DNA of 64,000 nt from an uncultured Allorhizobium sp. (GCA_958439205.1 OY288189.1:1627001-1691000), one strand, 5' to 3'. Positions 18,552 through 28,406 are shown, numbered from the stretch's first letter. Notes: a model not told the origin generated them from the letters alone. Translations and numbers: made by a program.

Positions 18552-21500
18552 ATGGCTACGATCATTCCTTCGATGAGCATCACTCAGATCAGGACGCTGG
18601 CGACATCGACGATCGCGGCTTTCTCCAGCGAAGACGTCAATGCGCTGAGCTCCGCTCAGATCGGCGCAATGTCGTCGAAGCAGATCTCGGCCTTCCAGAC
18701 GGATGATTTCGACAGTCTGTCATCCAGCCAGTTGCGCGCCGTTTCGGCAGCTGCGGTGCGTGGATTGACCATGGATCAGCTCGCCGTCATCGATAGTGCC
18801 AAGATGATTGGGCTGCAGAGCGGTCAGCTCGGGGCGCTTTCTTCTATCCAGATCGCAGCGCTGTCGGCCGACCAGTTCAATGCCCTGACGACGTCCCAGC
18901 TGAGCGCGCTCACCAGTGTGGCGCTTGCCGGGCTCGGCACGGACGATATCGCGACGCTGACCGCAGCCGAGCTTTCCGCGCTGTCCACGCGGGCGCTTTC
19001 CGGTCTGTCCGCCACCAATTTTGCCGCACTGACCAGCAGTCAGCTCGCTGGTCTCACCACGGCGCAGATTGCCTCTCTGTCCACCGCCGTCATCGCCGGC
19101 CTCACGAGCAGCCAGATCGATGGTCTCACCGCGCTTCAGGTCTCAGGCCTGACCTCGCGCCAGATCGCAGTGCTCACCACCGACAAATTTGCCTCGTTTG
19201 GGACCGATCAGATCGCAGCCTTGCGGAGCGGTACGGTGGCTGCCCTGTCTTCGACACAGCTGGCGGCACTCTCGACCGAGCAGATCGATGTGATGACGAC
19301 CGGCCAGCTTGCGGCGCTCAGCTCCGCGGCGATCAAGGGCCTCGGTTCCGATGATATCGATGTGCTCTCCGCAGAGGATGTGGCTGCCATTTCGACGCGC
19401 GCTCTGGCCGGTATTTCGGTCGACGTCTTTGCCTCGCTCGGTTCCGCACAGCTGACCAGCCTGACCTCGGCCAAGATCGCGGCCTTGACCACGGCGCAGA
19501 TCGCGTCCCTGACATCGGATCAGGTCGATGGCCTTGCGTCAGCCCAGCTTGCCGGTCTGTCGAGCGCTCAAGTCAATGCGCTCAACTCCGGAACGCTGCT
19601 CTCGCTCAGCACCCTGCAGATCAGTGGTCTCACCACCCGGGTGATCGCGATGCTCGGGTCGGCCAAGATCGCCGCGCTCGACAGCGCGCAGGTCGCAGCC
19701 CTCTCGACCTCGCAGCTAGCTGCCCTGTCCTCGTCGGGCGTGGCCGGGCTGGGGACCGACGATCTCGCGAACTTCTCGTCGACTGAACTCGCGGCCCTGA
19801 ACTCCCGTGCGCTGCAGGCGCTGACGACAGTCCAGATCGCAAGCCTGCTCTCGGCTCAGCTGACGGCGCTCTCCAGCGGCCAGATTGCGAGCTTGACGAC
19901 AGCCCAGGTGGCGGCACTCAACAGCAGTCAGATCGACGGTTTGAGCACCGCCCAGATCGCGGCGCTCGGTTCCGCCCAGATTGTTGCCCTCGGAAACGTC
20001 AACATCACCACGCTTTCCACCGAGCAGATCGCCGCACTGAACAGCCGTGCCATCGGCGCGCTCACCAGCGCCCAACTCGATGCGATGACCAGTGACCAGA
20101 TCGCGGCGCTGACGTCGGCCCAGATCGCTGCGCTCTCGTCGAGCGACGTCGCAGCACTCTCGGCAAGCGACCTGGAGACATTCTCCACGAACGAGTTCGC
20201 CGCACTCACCTCTGCTGCCATCCGTGGCATCTCCACATCTGTCATCGGCACCCTGTCCACCACGCTGATCGCCGCGATAAACACGCGGGCCGTGGCGGCT
20301 CTCGCCTCAGGGCAGGTTGCGGCCATGACCTCGGCGCAGATCGCCGGTCTGTCGAGCGCCCAGATTGCTGCCCTGTCGTCGAGTTCGGTCGCAGCGCTCG
20401 GGTCCGACGACCTCTCCACCTTCGATTCCGCCGACATTGCCGCTCTGCAGTCCCGGTCGCTGGCCGGCCTGACGACCGGTGCGTTCTCCAGCCTGACCTC
20501 AAGCCAGCTGGTCGCCTTTACCTCCGCCCAGATCGCAGCTCTCTCGACCGCCGTGATTGGCTCGCTGCAGAGCACTCAGCTGAACGCCCTGACCACGAGC
20601 CAGATCGCGACGCTGTCGTCGAGCCAGATCGCGGCGCTTTCCAGCACCGCACTTGCATTGCTCGACACGGCTCAGATCAGGGCGATCAGCACGCGTGGCA
20701 TCGCGGCTCTGACGTCCCAACAGATTTCTGCCCTGAACACCGCAACCTTCGATGCGCTGACGAGCACGCAACTGGGTGCGTTGAGTTCATCGGCTATTCG
20801 CGCCCTGACCACCGGTGCCATCGGTACCCTCACATCTTCCGAGATCGCCACCCTGCCGTCTCGTGTCATTGCCGCGCTTTCAAGCAGCGGCATCGCGGCG
20901 CTGACATCCGACCAGATTTCGAGCCTGACTGCCGCTCAGGTCGCAGCACTGACATCAGGGCAAATCGACGTCCTGACCAGCGCTCAGATCGATGCGCTGT
21001 CCACAGCCGCCGTCGCCGGTCTCACCAGCGCCCAGGTTCGGTCGCTAACACCGGAGCAGTTCGGATCCCTGTCGAGCGAACAGATGCAATCCTTGAGCAC
21101 GCGTGCGCTCACTGACCTTGGCAGCACTCTCTGGTCTGCGGTCGGAAGTGCAGAATTTGCCGCTCTTTCGACGTCGCAACTTGCAGCGCTTGGAAGTGCG
21201 CCGCTCGCCTCTACCCAGCTCGATACGCTGACCTCGTCGGAACTTGCCGTATTGAGCAGCCGAACGATTGCCTCCATCGCCCCATCCGCCTTCGCCACTC
21301 TCGACACCACCCAGTTGGCCGGGCTCACGTCCGGGCAGGCCTCCGCGCTGACCACGGCGCAGATCGCTGCCCTCAACAGCACGCAATTCGACGGTCTGAC
21401 ATCGGCCGCGATCGGTGCCCTGACCAGCGCGCAGTTGCGGGCGCTGACGTCCGATACGTTTGCCTCGCTATCCACCAGCCAGATTACCGCAATCAACACC

Positions 21501-22214
21501 CGTGCCTTTGCTGGTCTCGCTTCTGCCCAGATCGCCGCGCTGTCTTCCGAGCAGATCGGCTCTCTGACGACTGCCCTGCTCGCCCTGCTCTCGAGTGCGG
21601 CGGTTGCCGGTCTCACGACCGAAGACCTGGGCGCGCTGGAATCGAGCGATATCGCCGCCATCAGTTCGCGGGCGATCGTCGGATTGTCGACGGCCAATAT
21701 CGCCGCCCTCGGCAGCGCGCAGCTCGCCGGCCTGACCACGTCGCAGATGAGTGCGCTGACGACGTCCCAGGTCCGTGCGTTGACGTCGGCCCAGGTCGCC
21801 GGCCTGACGAGCAGCCAGTTCTCTGCTCTGACATCGACACAGATCCGCAGCCTGTCGACCAGCAGCATCGTCGCTCTCAACACTGCTCAGGTCGCAGCGC
21901 TCAGTTCGCGGGTCATCGGTTCGCTATCCACCGAGCAAGTGATTGCCATGACCACGGGGCAGATCGAGGCTCTGACCGCAGCGCAGGTCGGCGCTCTCGG
22001 ATCGGCCGCGATCCGTGCCTTGGAGGATGGCGACCTGCAGCTCTTCGCCACTGAGGACATAGCCGCCATTGCCACGTCCGCGATTGCGGGTCTCTCGACC
22101 CAGGACATCGATGATCTGAGCTCTGCGCAGCTCTTCGCGCTGACGACCCCGCAGGTGCAGGCCATGAACGACGTCCAGCTCGCGGCGGTGATCGCAGCCT
22201 ATCAGGATATCTGA
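18552..22214 (+). CDS. Giant octapeptide-repeat protein
   Basis: The 1220-residue protein is almost wholly a tandem array of eight-residue units. After MATIIPSM come 151 octads ending in the tail IAAYQDI. The consensus is S/T-S/T-x-Q/D/E-I/L/V-x-A/G-L, for example SSAQIAAL and TTAQIASL. One unit near residue 882 lacks three residues. There is no cysteine, a single tryptophan (GSTLWSAV) and a single tyrosine. No signal peptide, membrane helix, calcium-binding repeat or recognised catalytic domain is visible. Similar LTTAQIAAL repeats occur in proteins labelled heme-utilisation or adhesin-like in other proteobacteria, a label that gives no real function. The S/T-x-x-Q/E/D pattern could be a helix-capping box, suggesting a solenoid of short helices; this is inference. 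It is an orphan gene between a GFA gene and a convergent SH3 gene. Confidence 0.85.
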   Translation: MATIIPSMSITQIRTLATSTIAAFSSEDVNALSSAQIGAMSSKQISAFQTDDFDSLSSSQLRAVSAAAVRGLTMDQLAVIDSAKMIGLQSGQLGALSSIQIAALSADQFNALTTSQLSALTSVALAGLGTDDIATLTAAELSALSTRALSGLSATNFAALTSSQLAGLTTAQIASLSTAVIAGLTSSQIDGLTALQVSGLTSRQIAVLTTDKFASFGTDQIAALRSGTVAALSSTQLAALSTEQIDVMTTGQLAALSSAAIKGLGSDDIDVLSAEDVAAISTRALAGISVDVFASLGSAQLTSLTSAKIAALTTAQIASLTSDQVDGLASAQLAGLSSAQVNALNSGTLLSLSTLQISGLTTRVIAMLGSAKIAALDSAQVAALSTSQLAALSSSGVAGLGTDDLANFSSTELAALNSRALQALTTVQIASLLSAQLTALSSGQIASLTTAQVAALNSSQIDGLSTAQIAALGSAQIVALGNVNITTLSTEQIAALNSRAIGALTSAQLDAMTSDQIAALTSAQIAALSSSDVAALSASDLETFSTNEFAALTSAAIRGISTSVIGTLSTTLIAAINTRAVAALASGQVAAMTSAQIAGLSSAQIAALSSSSVAALGSDDLSTFDSADIAALQSRSLAGLTTGAFSSLTSSQLVAFTSAQIAALSTAVIGSLQSTQLNALTTSQIATLSSSQIAALSSTALALLDTAQIRAISTRGIAALTSQQISALNTATFDALTSTQLGALSSSAIRALTTGAIGTLTSSEIATLPSRVIAALSSSGIAALTSDQISSLTAAQVAALTSGQIDVLTSAQIDALSTAAVAGLTSAQVRSLTPEQFGSLSSEQMQSLSTRALTDLGSTLWSAVGSAEFAALSTSQLAALGSAPLASTQLDTLTSSELAVLSSRTIASIAPSAFATLDTTQLAGLTSGQASALTTAQIAALNSTQFDGLTSAAIGALTSAQLRALTSDTFASLSTSQITAINTRAFAGLASAQIAALSSEQIGSLTTALLALLSSAAVAGLTTEDLGALESSDIAAISSRAIVGLSTANIAALGSAQLAGLTTSQMSALTTSQVRALTSAQVAGLTSSQFSALTSTQIRSLSTSSIVALNTAQVAALSSRVIGSLSTEQVIAMTTGQIEALTAAQVGALGSAAIRALEDGDLQLFATEDIAAIATSAIAGLSTQDIDDLSSAQLFALTTPQVQAMNDVQLAAVIAAYQDI

Positions 22215-22237
22215 TCTGCCAGACAACGCATTGCCCC

Positions 22238-22675
22238 TCAGGGCCTTCTCGGCCTCGGCAAGGGATCGATGATGATCTCCGGCTCGAACGACGGATTGCG
22301 CACGTCATCCGGCGGCGCAAAGCCTGTTTCCTCAAGCAGGAAGCGTCCGTCGACCCAGCCTGAGATGCGGGGGCGGTCTACGGACGCGATGCGGCACCAG
22401 TAGCCGCCACGGCTATCCTGGCAGGAGAGGCGCTCGATCGGTTGCCCCTCATCGAGTGCGTGGATGACGCGGAAATTCGGGCCGGCGCCGGAATGGACGG
22501 CGAGGCGCTTGCCAGGCGGTAGGCCGCGGACATGCCAGAGATAGGTATCCATCAGAGTGCTGTCATCGATGTCAGGGGCGGGGATGACCTTCGGCTCTTG
22601 AGCGTGCGCCACGAGGCTCGTACCTGCGATGCAGGCGAGGGCGGTCAGGATGATCATGGTAGCGCGGTGGTGCAT
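22238..22675 (-). CDS. Secreted SH3-domain protein
   Basis: The 145-residue protein starts with a signal peptide (MHHRATMIILTALACIAGTS, then LVAHA before QEP). A bacterial SH3 domain of about 65 residues follows: GKRLAVHSGAGPNFRVIHAL, then LSCQDSRGGYWCRI, then ISGWVDGRFL. Such domains bind peptidoglycan or other envelope components. The tail is proline and acid rich. The start at 22675 is chosen because it gives a clean signal peptide; an open extension to 22729 does not. It is convergent with the octad-repeat gene, with 23 bases between their ends. Confidence 0.75.
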   Translation of the reverse strand: MHHRATMIILTALACIAGTSLVAHAQEPKVIPAPDIDDSTLMDTYLWHVRGLPPGKRLAVHSGAGPNFRVIHALDEGQPIERLSCQDSRGGYWCRIASVDRPRISGWVDGRFLLEETGFAPPDDVRNPSFEPEIIIDPLPRPRRP

Positions 22676-22762
22676 GCGAGGCTCCCTGAAGTGCTTCGCA
22701 TCATACCGGCGGCTGCGGGATGCCGCCACCGCTTTGCTGCGTCAGGGTAAATGCCAACAGCC

Positions 22763-22796
22763 AAAAGGGAAGGGGCCACCGAGGTGACCCCTTCCC
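22763..22796 (-). terminator. Intrinsic terminator of the polyamine operon
   Basis: On the minus strand GGGAAGGGG pairs with CCCCTTCCC, with an inner CACC/GGTG extension, and is followed by TTTT (22766-22763). It lies 27 bases after the dehydrogenase stop. Confidence 0.75.
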
Positions 22797-22823
22797 CTAA
22801 TCGCTCGCAGGCCCCTGTTGAAC

Positions 22824-24248
22824 TTAATGCGCGATCATCACGTGGCGGACGGTCGTGTAGTCTTCCAGCGCGTAGATCGACATGTCCTTGCCATAGCCCG
22901 ACTGCTTCATGCCGCCATGGGGCATTTCGTTGCAGAGCATAAAGTGGGTGTTGATCCAGGTGCAGCCGTAACGCAGCTTGGCGGCGCTCTGCATGGCGCG
23001 GGAAATGTCCTTGGTCCAGACGGAGGAGGCGAGGCCGTAATCGCTGTCATTCGCCCAGGCGACGGCCTGTTCGGCATCAGAGAATCGCGTGACGGAGACG
23101 ACGGGGCCGAAGACTTCGCGGCGGACGATTTCGTCGTCCTGCGTAGCGCCGGCAATGACTGTTGGCGTGTAGAAGAAGCCCTTGTCGGAGCCGAGCTTGC
23201 CGCCCGCGACCACTTCCATGTGCTTGTGTTCGGCAGCGCGCGTGACGAAGCTTTCAACGCGGTCGCGCTGGCGCTTGGAAATCAGCGGGCCAATCTCGTT
23301 TTCAGCATCGTCGGCCTGGTTGAACTTGATCGTGGACACGGCGGCCGCGAGATCCGCGACGAAGCGGTCGTAGATCTTGTCGCTCGCATAGATGCGGCAG
23401 GCGGCGGTGCAGTCCTGGCCGGCATTGTAATAGCCGAAGGTGCGGATGGCGGCGACGGCGGCGTCGATATCGGCATCGTCATGGATGATGACCGGGGCCT
23501 TGCCGCCGAGCTCCAGATGGGTGCGCTTCACCGTCTTGGCGGCTGCCGTCATGATCTTCTTGCCGGTGGCGATATCGCCGGTGATCGAGAGCATCTGGAT
23601 TTTCGGATTGTTGATCAGCGCGTTGCCGACGCTTTCGCCGCGACCGAGCACGACGTTCACCACGCCCTCGGGAAGGATGTCGGCCATGACCTTGGCGAGC
23701 TTCAGCGCCGTCAGCGGCGTCTGCTCGGAGGGCTTGAAGACCACGGTGTTGCCGCCGGCGAGCGCCGGTGCAAGCTTCCAGGCCATCATCATCAGCGGGT
23801 AGTTCCACGGCGCGATCGAGCCGATGACGCCGACCGCATCGCGGCGGATCATCGAGGTGAAGCCTGGGAGGTATTCGCCGGAAACCGGTGCCTGCAGCGT
23901 GCGGATCGCACCTGCGAAGAAGCGGTAGCAGTCGACGATCGCCGGGATTTCATCGTTCAGAACGGCATTGATCGGCTTGCCGCAGTTGAGGCTTTCAAGG
24001 GCTGCGAAAGCGGCTGCATCTTTTTCAATCGCGTCGGCGATCGCGAGCAGGTAGCCGGCGCGCTGGCCGGGTGTCGTCTGCGACCAGGAGACAAAGGCGC
24101 CTTCGGCAGCGTCGACGGCGGCCTCGACCTGGGCGACCGAGGCTTCCGGGAGGTCGACGATGAGTTCGCCGGTCTTGGGGTTCAGGATCTTCTCGTCCGT
24201 CTCTGTGCCGGCTTCAAACTTGGCGCCGATCAGCATCTGGGTGTCCAT
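22824..24248 (-). CDS. patD: Gamma-aminobutyraldehyde dehydrogenase
   Basis: The 474-residue NAD-dependent aldehyde dehydrogenase oxidises 4-aminobutanal, made from putrescine, to GABA. The catalytic cysteine lies in [11 protein letters not shown] and the glutamate in LELGGKAP; the cofactor loop reads [31 protein letters not shown] and the terminal [14 protein letters not shown] are characteristic of PatD/YdcW. GGGAGAACGAC precedes the ATG at 24248. It is the last gene of the operon encoding a PotFGHI-type importer, which supports a polyamine substrate. Confidence 0.9.
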   Translation of the reverse strand: MDTQMLIGAKFEAGTETDEKILNPKTGELIVDLPEASVAQVEAAVDAAEGAFVSWSQTTPGQRAGYLLAIADAIEKDAAAFAALESLNCGKPINAVLNDEIPAIVDCYRFFAGAIRTLQAPVSGEYLPGFTSMIRRDAVGVIGSIAPWNYPLMMMAWKLAPALAGGNTVVFKPSEQTPLTALKLAKVMADILPEGVVNVVLGRGESVGNALINNPKIQMLSITGDIATGKKIMTAAAKTVKRTHLELGGKAPVIIHDDADIDAAVAAIRTFGYYNAGQDCTAACRIYASDKIYDRFVADLAAAVSTIKFNQADDAENEIGPLISKRQRDRVESFVTRAAEHKHMEVVAGGKLGSDKGFFYTPTVIAGATQDDEIVRREVFGPVVSVTRFSDAEQAVAWANDSDYGLASSVWTKDISRAMQSAAKLRYGCTWINTHFMLCNEMPHGGMKQSGYGKDMSIYALEDYTTVRHVMIAH

Positions 24249-24314
24249 GTCGTTCTCCCTTTTATCAGACTTCATTTGCGACAACGCCCCTGAAGAAGAG
24301 GCGTCGCCGGTGGT

Positions 24315-25130
24315 TCATTTGCCGCTGCCTGCGATCTGGTCGGTATCGCGGGTCAGATAATAGGCCGCCAGGATCGGCAGGAAAGTGACGATGACCACGA
24401 CCATGGCGACGACGTTGGTGACCGGGCGCTGGCGGGGGCGGATCAGTTCTTCCAGCATCCAGATCGGCAGGGTCGATTGCTGGCCGGCGGTAAACGTGGT
24501 GACGATGACCTCGTCGAAGGAGAGCGCGAAGGCGAGCATGCCGCCGGCCAGAAGCGCCGTTGCGATGTTCGGCAGGATCACATGGCGGAAGGTCTGGAAG
24601 CCATCGGCACCGAGATCCATGGAGGCTTCGATGAGCGAGCCGGAGGTGCGGCGGAAGCGGGCGACGGCGTTGTTGTAGACCACGACGACGCAGAAGGTGG
24701 CGTGGCCAAGGATGATCGTCCAGAAGGAGAAGGGGATGTCCGCCAGCGAGAAGGCCGAGCGCAGCGCGATGCCGGTGATGATGCCGGGCAGTGCAATCGG
24801 CAGGATCACGAGCAGCGAGATCACCTCCCGGCCAAAGAACTTGGTGCGGGCAACGGCTGCAGCCGCCAGCGTGCCGAGTACCATGGCAATGACGGTTGCG
24901 ATGCTCGCGACCTTGACCGAGAGCCAGAGCGCTTCCCAGATATCCGGGCGGTTCCAGGCGACGGCGAACCATTTGGTGGTGAAGCCCGGCGGCGGCCACT
25001 GGAAGCTCTTCTCCTCCGTGGTGAAGGCGTAGACGAAGATCAGCAGGATCGGCAGATGCAGGAAGGCAAGCCCGGCGCCGGCGGCGATCTTCAAGGGCAG
25101 GCCTGATGACTGGGAGCGGTCAGAGCGCAT
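24315..25130 (-). CDS. Polyamine ABC transporter permease (PotC/PotI type)
   Basis: The 271-residue inner-membrane permease starts [18 protein letters not shown] and has about six membrane segments. PotC-type features include [20 protein letters not shown] near the first periplasmic loop and [19 protein letters not shown] as the EAA loop. The start at 25130 overlaps the preceding permease gene by 11 bases; an open extension to 25241 would lie wholly within that gene and is rejected. Confidence 0.9.
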   Translation of the reverse strand: MRSDRSQSSGLPLKIAAGAGLAFLHLPILLIFVYAFTTEEKSFQWPPPGFTTKWFAVAWNRPDIWEALWLSVKVASIATVIAMVLGTLAAAAVARTKFFGREVISLLVILPIALPGIITGIALRSAFSLADIPFSFWTIILGHATFCVVVVYNNAVARFRRTSGSLIEASMDLGADGFQTFRHVILPNIATALLAGGMLAFALSFDEVIVTTFTAGQQSTLPIWMLEELIRPRQRPVTNVVAMVVVIVTFLPILAAYYLTRDTDQIAGSGK

Positions 25131-26070
25131 CGAAGGCCCCCATGCGTTTGGCGATGGTGAGATAGATGCCCATGATGACGATCGGGACAACCGAGAAGGC
25201 GGCAGCGAGCGGGATATTGCCGGCTGTACCCTGCTGAGCATAGACGGCCTGGCCGATGAAGAGGCGCGAGGTGCCGACGATCTGCGGAATGATGTAGTCG
25301 CCCATGGTCAGCGAGAAGGTGAAGATTGAGCCAGCGACGATGCCGGGCAGCGCCAGGGGAAAGAGCACATGACGGAAGGTCTGGCGAGAATCGGCGCCGA
25401 GATCGCCTGACGCTTCGATCAGGTTGCCGGGCACGCGCTCCAAGGCTGCCTGGGTCGGCAGGATCATGAAGGGCAGCCAGACATAGACGAAGACGATGAA
25501 GGTGCCGAGATAGCTGATCGACAGCGAATTGCCGCCGATGACGGGGATGGCGAGCAGCCCATCGAGCAGCCAGGTCAGATGCAGCTTGGCGAAGATCCAG
25601 GTGAGGATGCCTTCCTTAGCGAGGATCAGCTTCCAGGCGTAGACCTTGACGAGATAGCTCGACCAGAGCGGCAGCATGATGCCGAGATAGAAGACGGCCT
25701 TCCAGCGGCCCTTGGCATAACGCGCGGCGTAATAGGCAATCGGGAAGGCTATCACCGCTGACGCCAGCGTGACGGCAGCCGACATCAGCAGCGTGCGCAG
25801 GATGATGTCGAAATTGGCCGGCCGCAGCAGTTCGCCATAGGTTGCCAGCGTGAACTCGTAATTGATCAGGCCGGAGAACTCGTCGATCGAGAAGAAGCTC
25901 TGCAGGAGCAGCGCCACCAGCGAGCCGACATAGATGATGCCGAGCCAGAGCAGGGGCGGCACCAGCATCAGAACCAGCAGCAGGTTGGGCCTCCGCCAGA
26001 ACAGATCCGAGAGCCGCCCCATCAGGCCCTGACGGCCAGGGGTGATGGCAGATGTGGAGATCGCCGTCAT
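25120..26070 (-). CDS. Polyamine ABC transporter permease (PotB/PotH type)
   Basis: The 316-residue inner-membrane permease has the PotB/PotH organisation. A first helix ([20 protein letters not shown]) is followed by a long periplasmic region containing [16 protein letters not shown], then the EAA loop [20 protein letters not shown]. It overlaps the ATPase gene upstream by four bases and the next permease downstream by 11, so the three are translationally coupled. Confidence 0.9.
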   Translation of the reverse strand: MTAISTSAITPGRQGLMGRLSDLFWRRPNLLLVLMLVPPLLWLGIIYVGSLVALLLQSFFSIDEFSGLINYEFTLATYGELLRPANFDIILRTLLMSAAVTLASAVIAFPIAYYAARYAKGRWKAVFYLGIMLPLWSSYLVKVYAWKLILAKEGILTWIFAKLHLTWLLDGLLAIPVIGGNSLSISYLGTFIVFVYVWLPFMILPTQAALERVPGNLIEASGDLGADSRQTFRHVLFPLALPGIVAGSIFTFSLTMGDYIIPQIVGTSRLFIGQAVYAQQGTAGNIPLAAAFSVVPIVIMGIYLTIAKRMGAFDAL

Positions 26071-27056
26071 GCGCCGGCCTCCATGTAATGCGGGTCGGAA
26101 GCCGACCAGGTGATGCGGATGCTTTCGCCGGCTTGAGGCGCAGCCTGGCCTGCGGGCAGCGAGAGCGTGAGAGCGGTCACTGCCGTTTCCACGAAGAGCT
26201 TGGTCGAGGCGCCGAGGAAGCTGGTCGAGCGCACGGTCGCTTCGACACCGCCTTCCGAGACGATGCGGATGGCTTCCGGGCGCAGGCTCGTCCAGCGGGC
26301 CTCACCGCCCAGCGTCTTCATGGCTTCCGGTGCAATCACATTCGAGGAGCCGACGAAATCGGCAACGAAGCGGGTGCGGGGGCGGTTGTAGATCTCGTGC
26401 GGGGTTCCCGCCTGAACGATCTTGCCGTCGTTGAAGACGGCAACGCGATCTGCCATCGAGAGTGCTTCGCCCTGGTCATGGGTGACGAAGACGAAGGTGA
26501 TGCCGAGCGAGCGCTGCAGGCTCTTCAGCTCCTCCTGCATCTGTTCGCGCAGCTTCAAGTCGAGCGCGCCGAGCGGTTCGTCGAGCAGGAGGACCTTGGG
26601 CTTGTTGACCAGCGCACGGGCCAGGGCCACGCGCTGCCGCTGGCCGCCGGAGAGCTGGCCGGGCTTGCGGGCGCCGTAGCCGGGGAGCTTCACCATCTCC
26701 AAGGCCATCTCGGCCTCACGGTGGCGCTCGGCCTTGGCGACGCCCTTGACCATCAGGCCATAGGCGACATTGTCGAGAATGTTGAGATGCGGGAAGAGGG
26801 CATAGTCCTGGAAGACCGTGTTGACGTTGCGGCGATAGGGCGGCACGCCTTCAGCGGTTTCACCGAAGATCTCGATATGGCCTGACGTCGGCTGTTCGAA
26901 GCCGGCGATCAGGCGCAGGCATGTCGTCTTGCCGGAGCCTGAAGGGCCGAGCATGGCGAAGAACTCGCCGGGCTCGACGGTCAGGTCGACGGCATCGACG
27001 GCTTTCACGCTGCCGAAATGGCGCGAGACCTTCGAGAAGGAGACGGCTGCGGACAT
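26067..27056 (-). CDS. Polyamine ABC transporter ATPase (PotA/PotG type)
   Basis: The 329-residue ATPase has Walker A GPSGSGKTT, signature LSGGQRQRVALARAL, Walker B LLLDEPLGALD and a C-terminal TOBE-like domain (RTRFVADFVGSSNVI onward). These are the marks of the spermidine/putrescine and CUT1 ATPase class. The start at 27056 (MSAAVSFSKVSRHFG) is preferred; an upstream extension to 27161 would translate a palindromic repeat. It energises the two permeases encoded just downstream. Confidence 0.92.
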   Translation of the reverse strand: MSAAVSFSKVSRHFGSVKAVDAVDLTVEPGEFFAMLGPSGSGKTTCLRLIAGFEQPTSGHIEIFGETAEGVPPYRRNVNTVFQDYALFPHLNILDNVAYGLMVKGVAKAERHREAEMALEMVKLPGYGARKPGQLSGGQRQRVALARALVNKPKVLLLDEPLGALDLKLREQMQEELKSLQRSLGITFVFVTHDQGEALSMADRVAVFNDGKIVQAGTPHEIYNRPRTRFVADFVGSSNVIAPEAMKTLGGEARWTSLRPEAIRIVSEGGVEATVRSTSFLGASTKLFVETAVTALTLSLPAGQAAPQAGESIRITWSASDPHYMEAGA

Positions 27057-27100
27057 GGGGACTCCAGAGGTATGTGAGGTGTGCCGCCGATAGGCGGCCT

Positions 27101-27239
27101 CTTCTCCCCAGCGGGGAGAAGTGCCGAGCATAGCGAGGCGATGAGGGGGGCCGAAGGCCACGAGGCCCCACGAGAGGCTAGAGGCTTCGCCTCCCCCTCA
27201 TCCGGTCCTGCGGACCACCTTCTCCCCGCTGGGGAGAAG
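27101..27239. repeat. Palindromic element with 21-base terminal inverted repeats
   Basis: Two hairpins, CTTCTCCCCA-GCGGGGAGAAG at 27101-27121 and CTTCTCCCCG-CTGGGGAGAAG at 27219-27239, are also inverse copies of each other. They bracket about 97 bases with an internal GAGGGGGC and CCCCCTC pairing. It sits inside the polyamine operon between the binding-protein and ATPase genes, where it could adjust relative expression. Confidence 0.7.
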
Positions 27240-27248
27240 GGGAAGTGA

Positions 27249-28406
27249 TCAACGTCCGCCGATGACGCCGATGTAGTCGGAAACCCAGCGGTGGTAGGGG
27301 ACGCATTCGCCCTGGCTTTCGCACTTGGAGACCGGGGTCTTCCAGAACTTGATCTTCTCGAAGTTGTCGAAGCCGTTGTTGGTGCAGCCGGCGTCGGTCA
27401 GGAGCGCGTTGCCCTTGCAGGCGGCGGGAACGGAGGGAACCGTGCCGAACCAGGCGGAGACGTCGCCCTGGACCTTGGGCGACAGCGAATGCTCCATCCA
27501 CATATAGGCGCAGTTCGGGTGCTCGCTCTCGGCATGCAGCATGGTCGTGTCGGCCCAGCCGGTGACGCCTTCCTTCGGGAAGACAGAGGCGACCGGCTGG
27601 TCGGCCTTCAAGAGGTTGACCTGGAAGGGCCACGAGCCCGAGGCAACCACGCCTTCGTTTTTGAAGTCGTCGATCTGGATGAAGGCATCGTGCCAGTAGC
27701 GGCTGACGAGCTGGCGCTGGCCACGCAGCAGGTCAAGCGCTGCCTTGTACTGATCTTCGTTGAGTTCGAAGGGGTCCTTGATGCCGAGTTCCGGCTTGTG
27801 GAACATCAGGTAGTTGGCGGCGTCGGCGACATGGATCGGGCCGTCATAAGCCTGGACGCGACCCTTGTTGGACTTGCCGTCAGCGAGCGTCACTTCTTCG
27901 AAGACGACATTCCAGCTGTCGGGAGCTTTGTCGCCGAAGGCCTTGGTGTTGTACATCAGGACGTTCGGGCCCCAGACATAGGGCGTGCCGTAGTGGACGC
28001 CGTCCTTGGTGTGCCAGGGGGCGTTCTGCAGGCGCTCGTCGATGGTGCTCCAGGAGGGGATGAGGGCCGTATTGATCGGCTGGACGCGCTTGCCGGCCAC
28101 GAGGCGCAGCGACGCATCGCCCGAGGCGGTGACGAGGTCAAAGCCGCCTTCGTTCATCAGGGCGACCATTTCATCCGAGGTGGCGGCGGTCTTGACCGAG
28201 ACCATGCAGCCGGTCTTCTTTTCGAATTCGGTGACCCAGTCGAAATTCTTGTCGGTTTCGCCGCGCTCGATATAGCCGGCCCAGGCGACGATGGAGAGGG
28301 CGCCTTCGCCGGCTCCGAGTGCCTGCAACGGCTCCTGGGCAACAGCGGCGGTGGTCATACTCAATACAGAGGCAAGGACAGTGCAAGACTTCAGAAGAGA
28401 TTTCAT
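27249..28406 (-). CDS. Polyamine ABC transporter substrate-binding protein (PotD/PotF type)
   Basis: The 385-residue periplasmic protein has a signal peptide (MKSLLKSCTVLASVLSMTTA, cleavage about AVA before QEP). Its SBP_bac_8/PotD pattern includes LSIVAWAGYIERG near the N-terminus, GGFDLVTASGDASLRL, and YGTPYVWGPNVLMYN. Four cysteines near the C-terminus (CKGN, AGCTNN, CESQGEC) could form disulfides in the periplasm. It is the first gene of the operon and is separated from the ATPase gene by a palindromic element. With patD in the operon, putrescine is the best guess for the ligand. Confidence 0.9.
   Translation of the reverse strand: MKSLLKSCTVLASVLSMTTAAVAQEPLQALGAGEGALSIVAWAGYIERGETDKNFDWVTEFEKKTGCMVSVKTAATSDEMVALMNEGGFDLVTASGDASLRLVAGKRVQPINTALIPSWSTIDERLQNAPWHTKDGVHYGTPYVWGPNVLMYNTKAFGDKAPDSWNVVFEEVTLADGKSNKGRVQAYDGPIHVADAANYLMFHKPELGIKDPFELNEDQYKAALDLLRGQRQLVSRYWHDAFIQIDDFKNEGVVASGSWPFQVNLLKADQPVASVFPKEGVTGWADTTMLHAESEHPNCAYMWMEHSLSPKVQGDVSAWFGTVPSVPAACKGNALLTDAGCTNNGFDNFEKIKFWKTPVSKCESQGECVPYHRWVSDYIGVIGGR

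Noticed and set aside
18552..22214. Possible CRISPR array or satellite DNA suggested by dense repetition
   Set aside because: The repetition is at protein level with variable codons and an open frame of 1220 residues; there are no constant DNA repeats with unique spacers.
22818..24293. A 491-codon plus-strand frame opposite patD
   Set aside because: The minus strand encodes a complete aldehyde dehydrogenase with catalytic cysteine and glutamate; the plus frame is a shadow.
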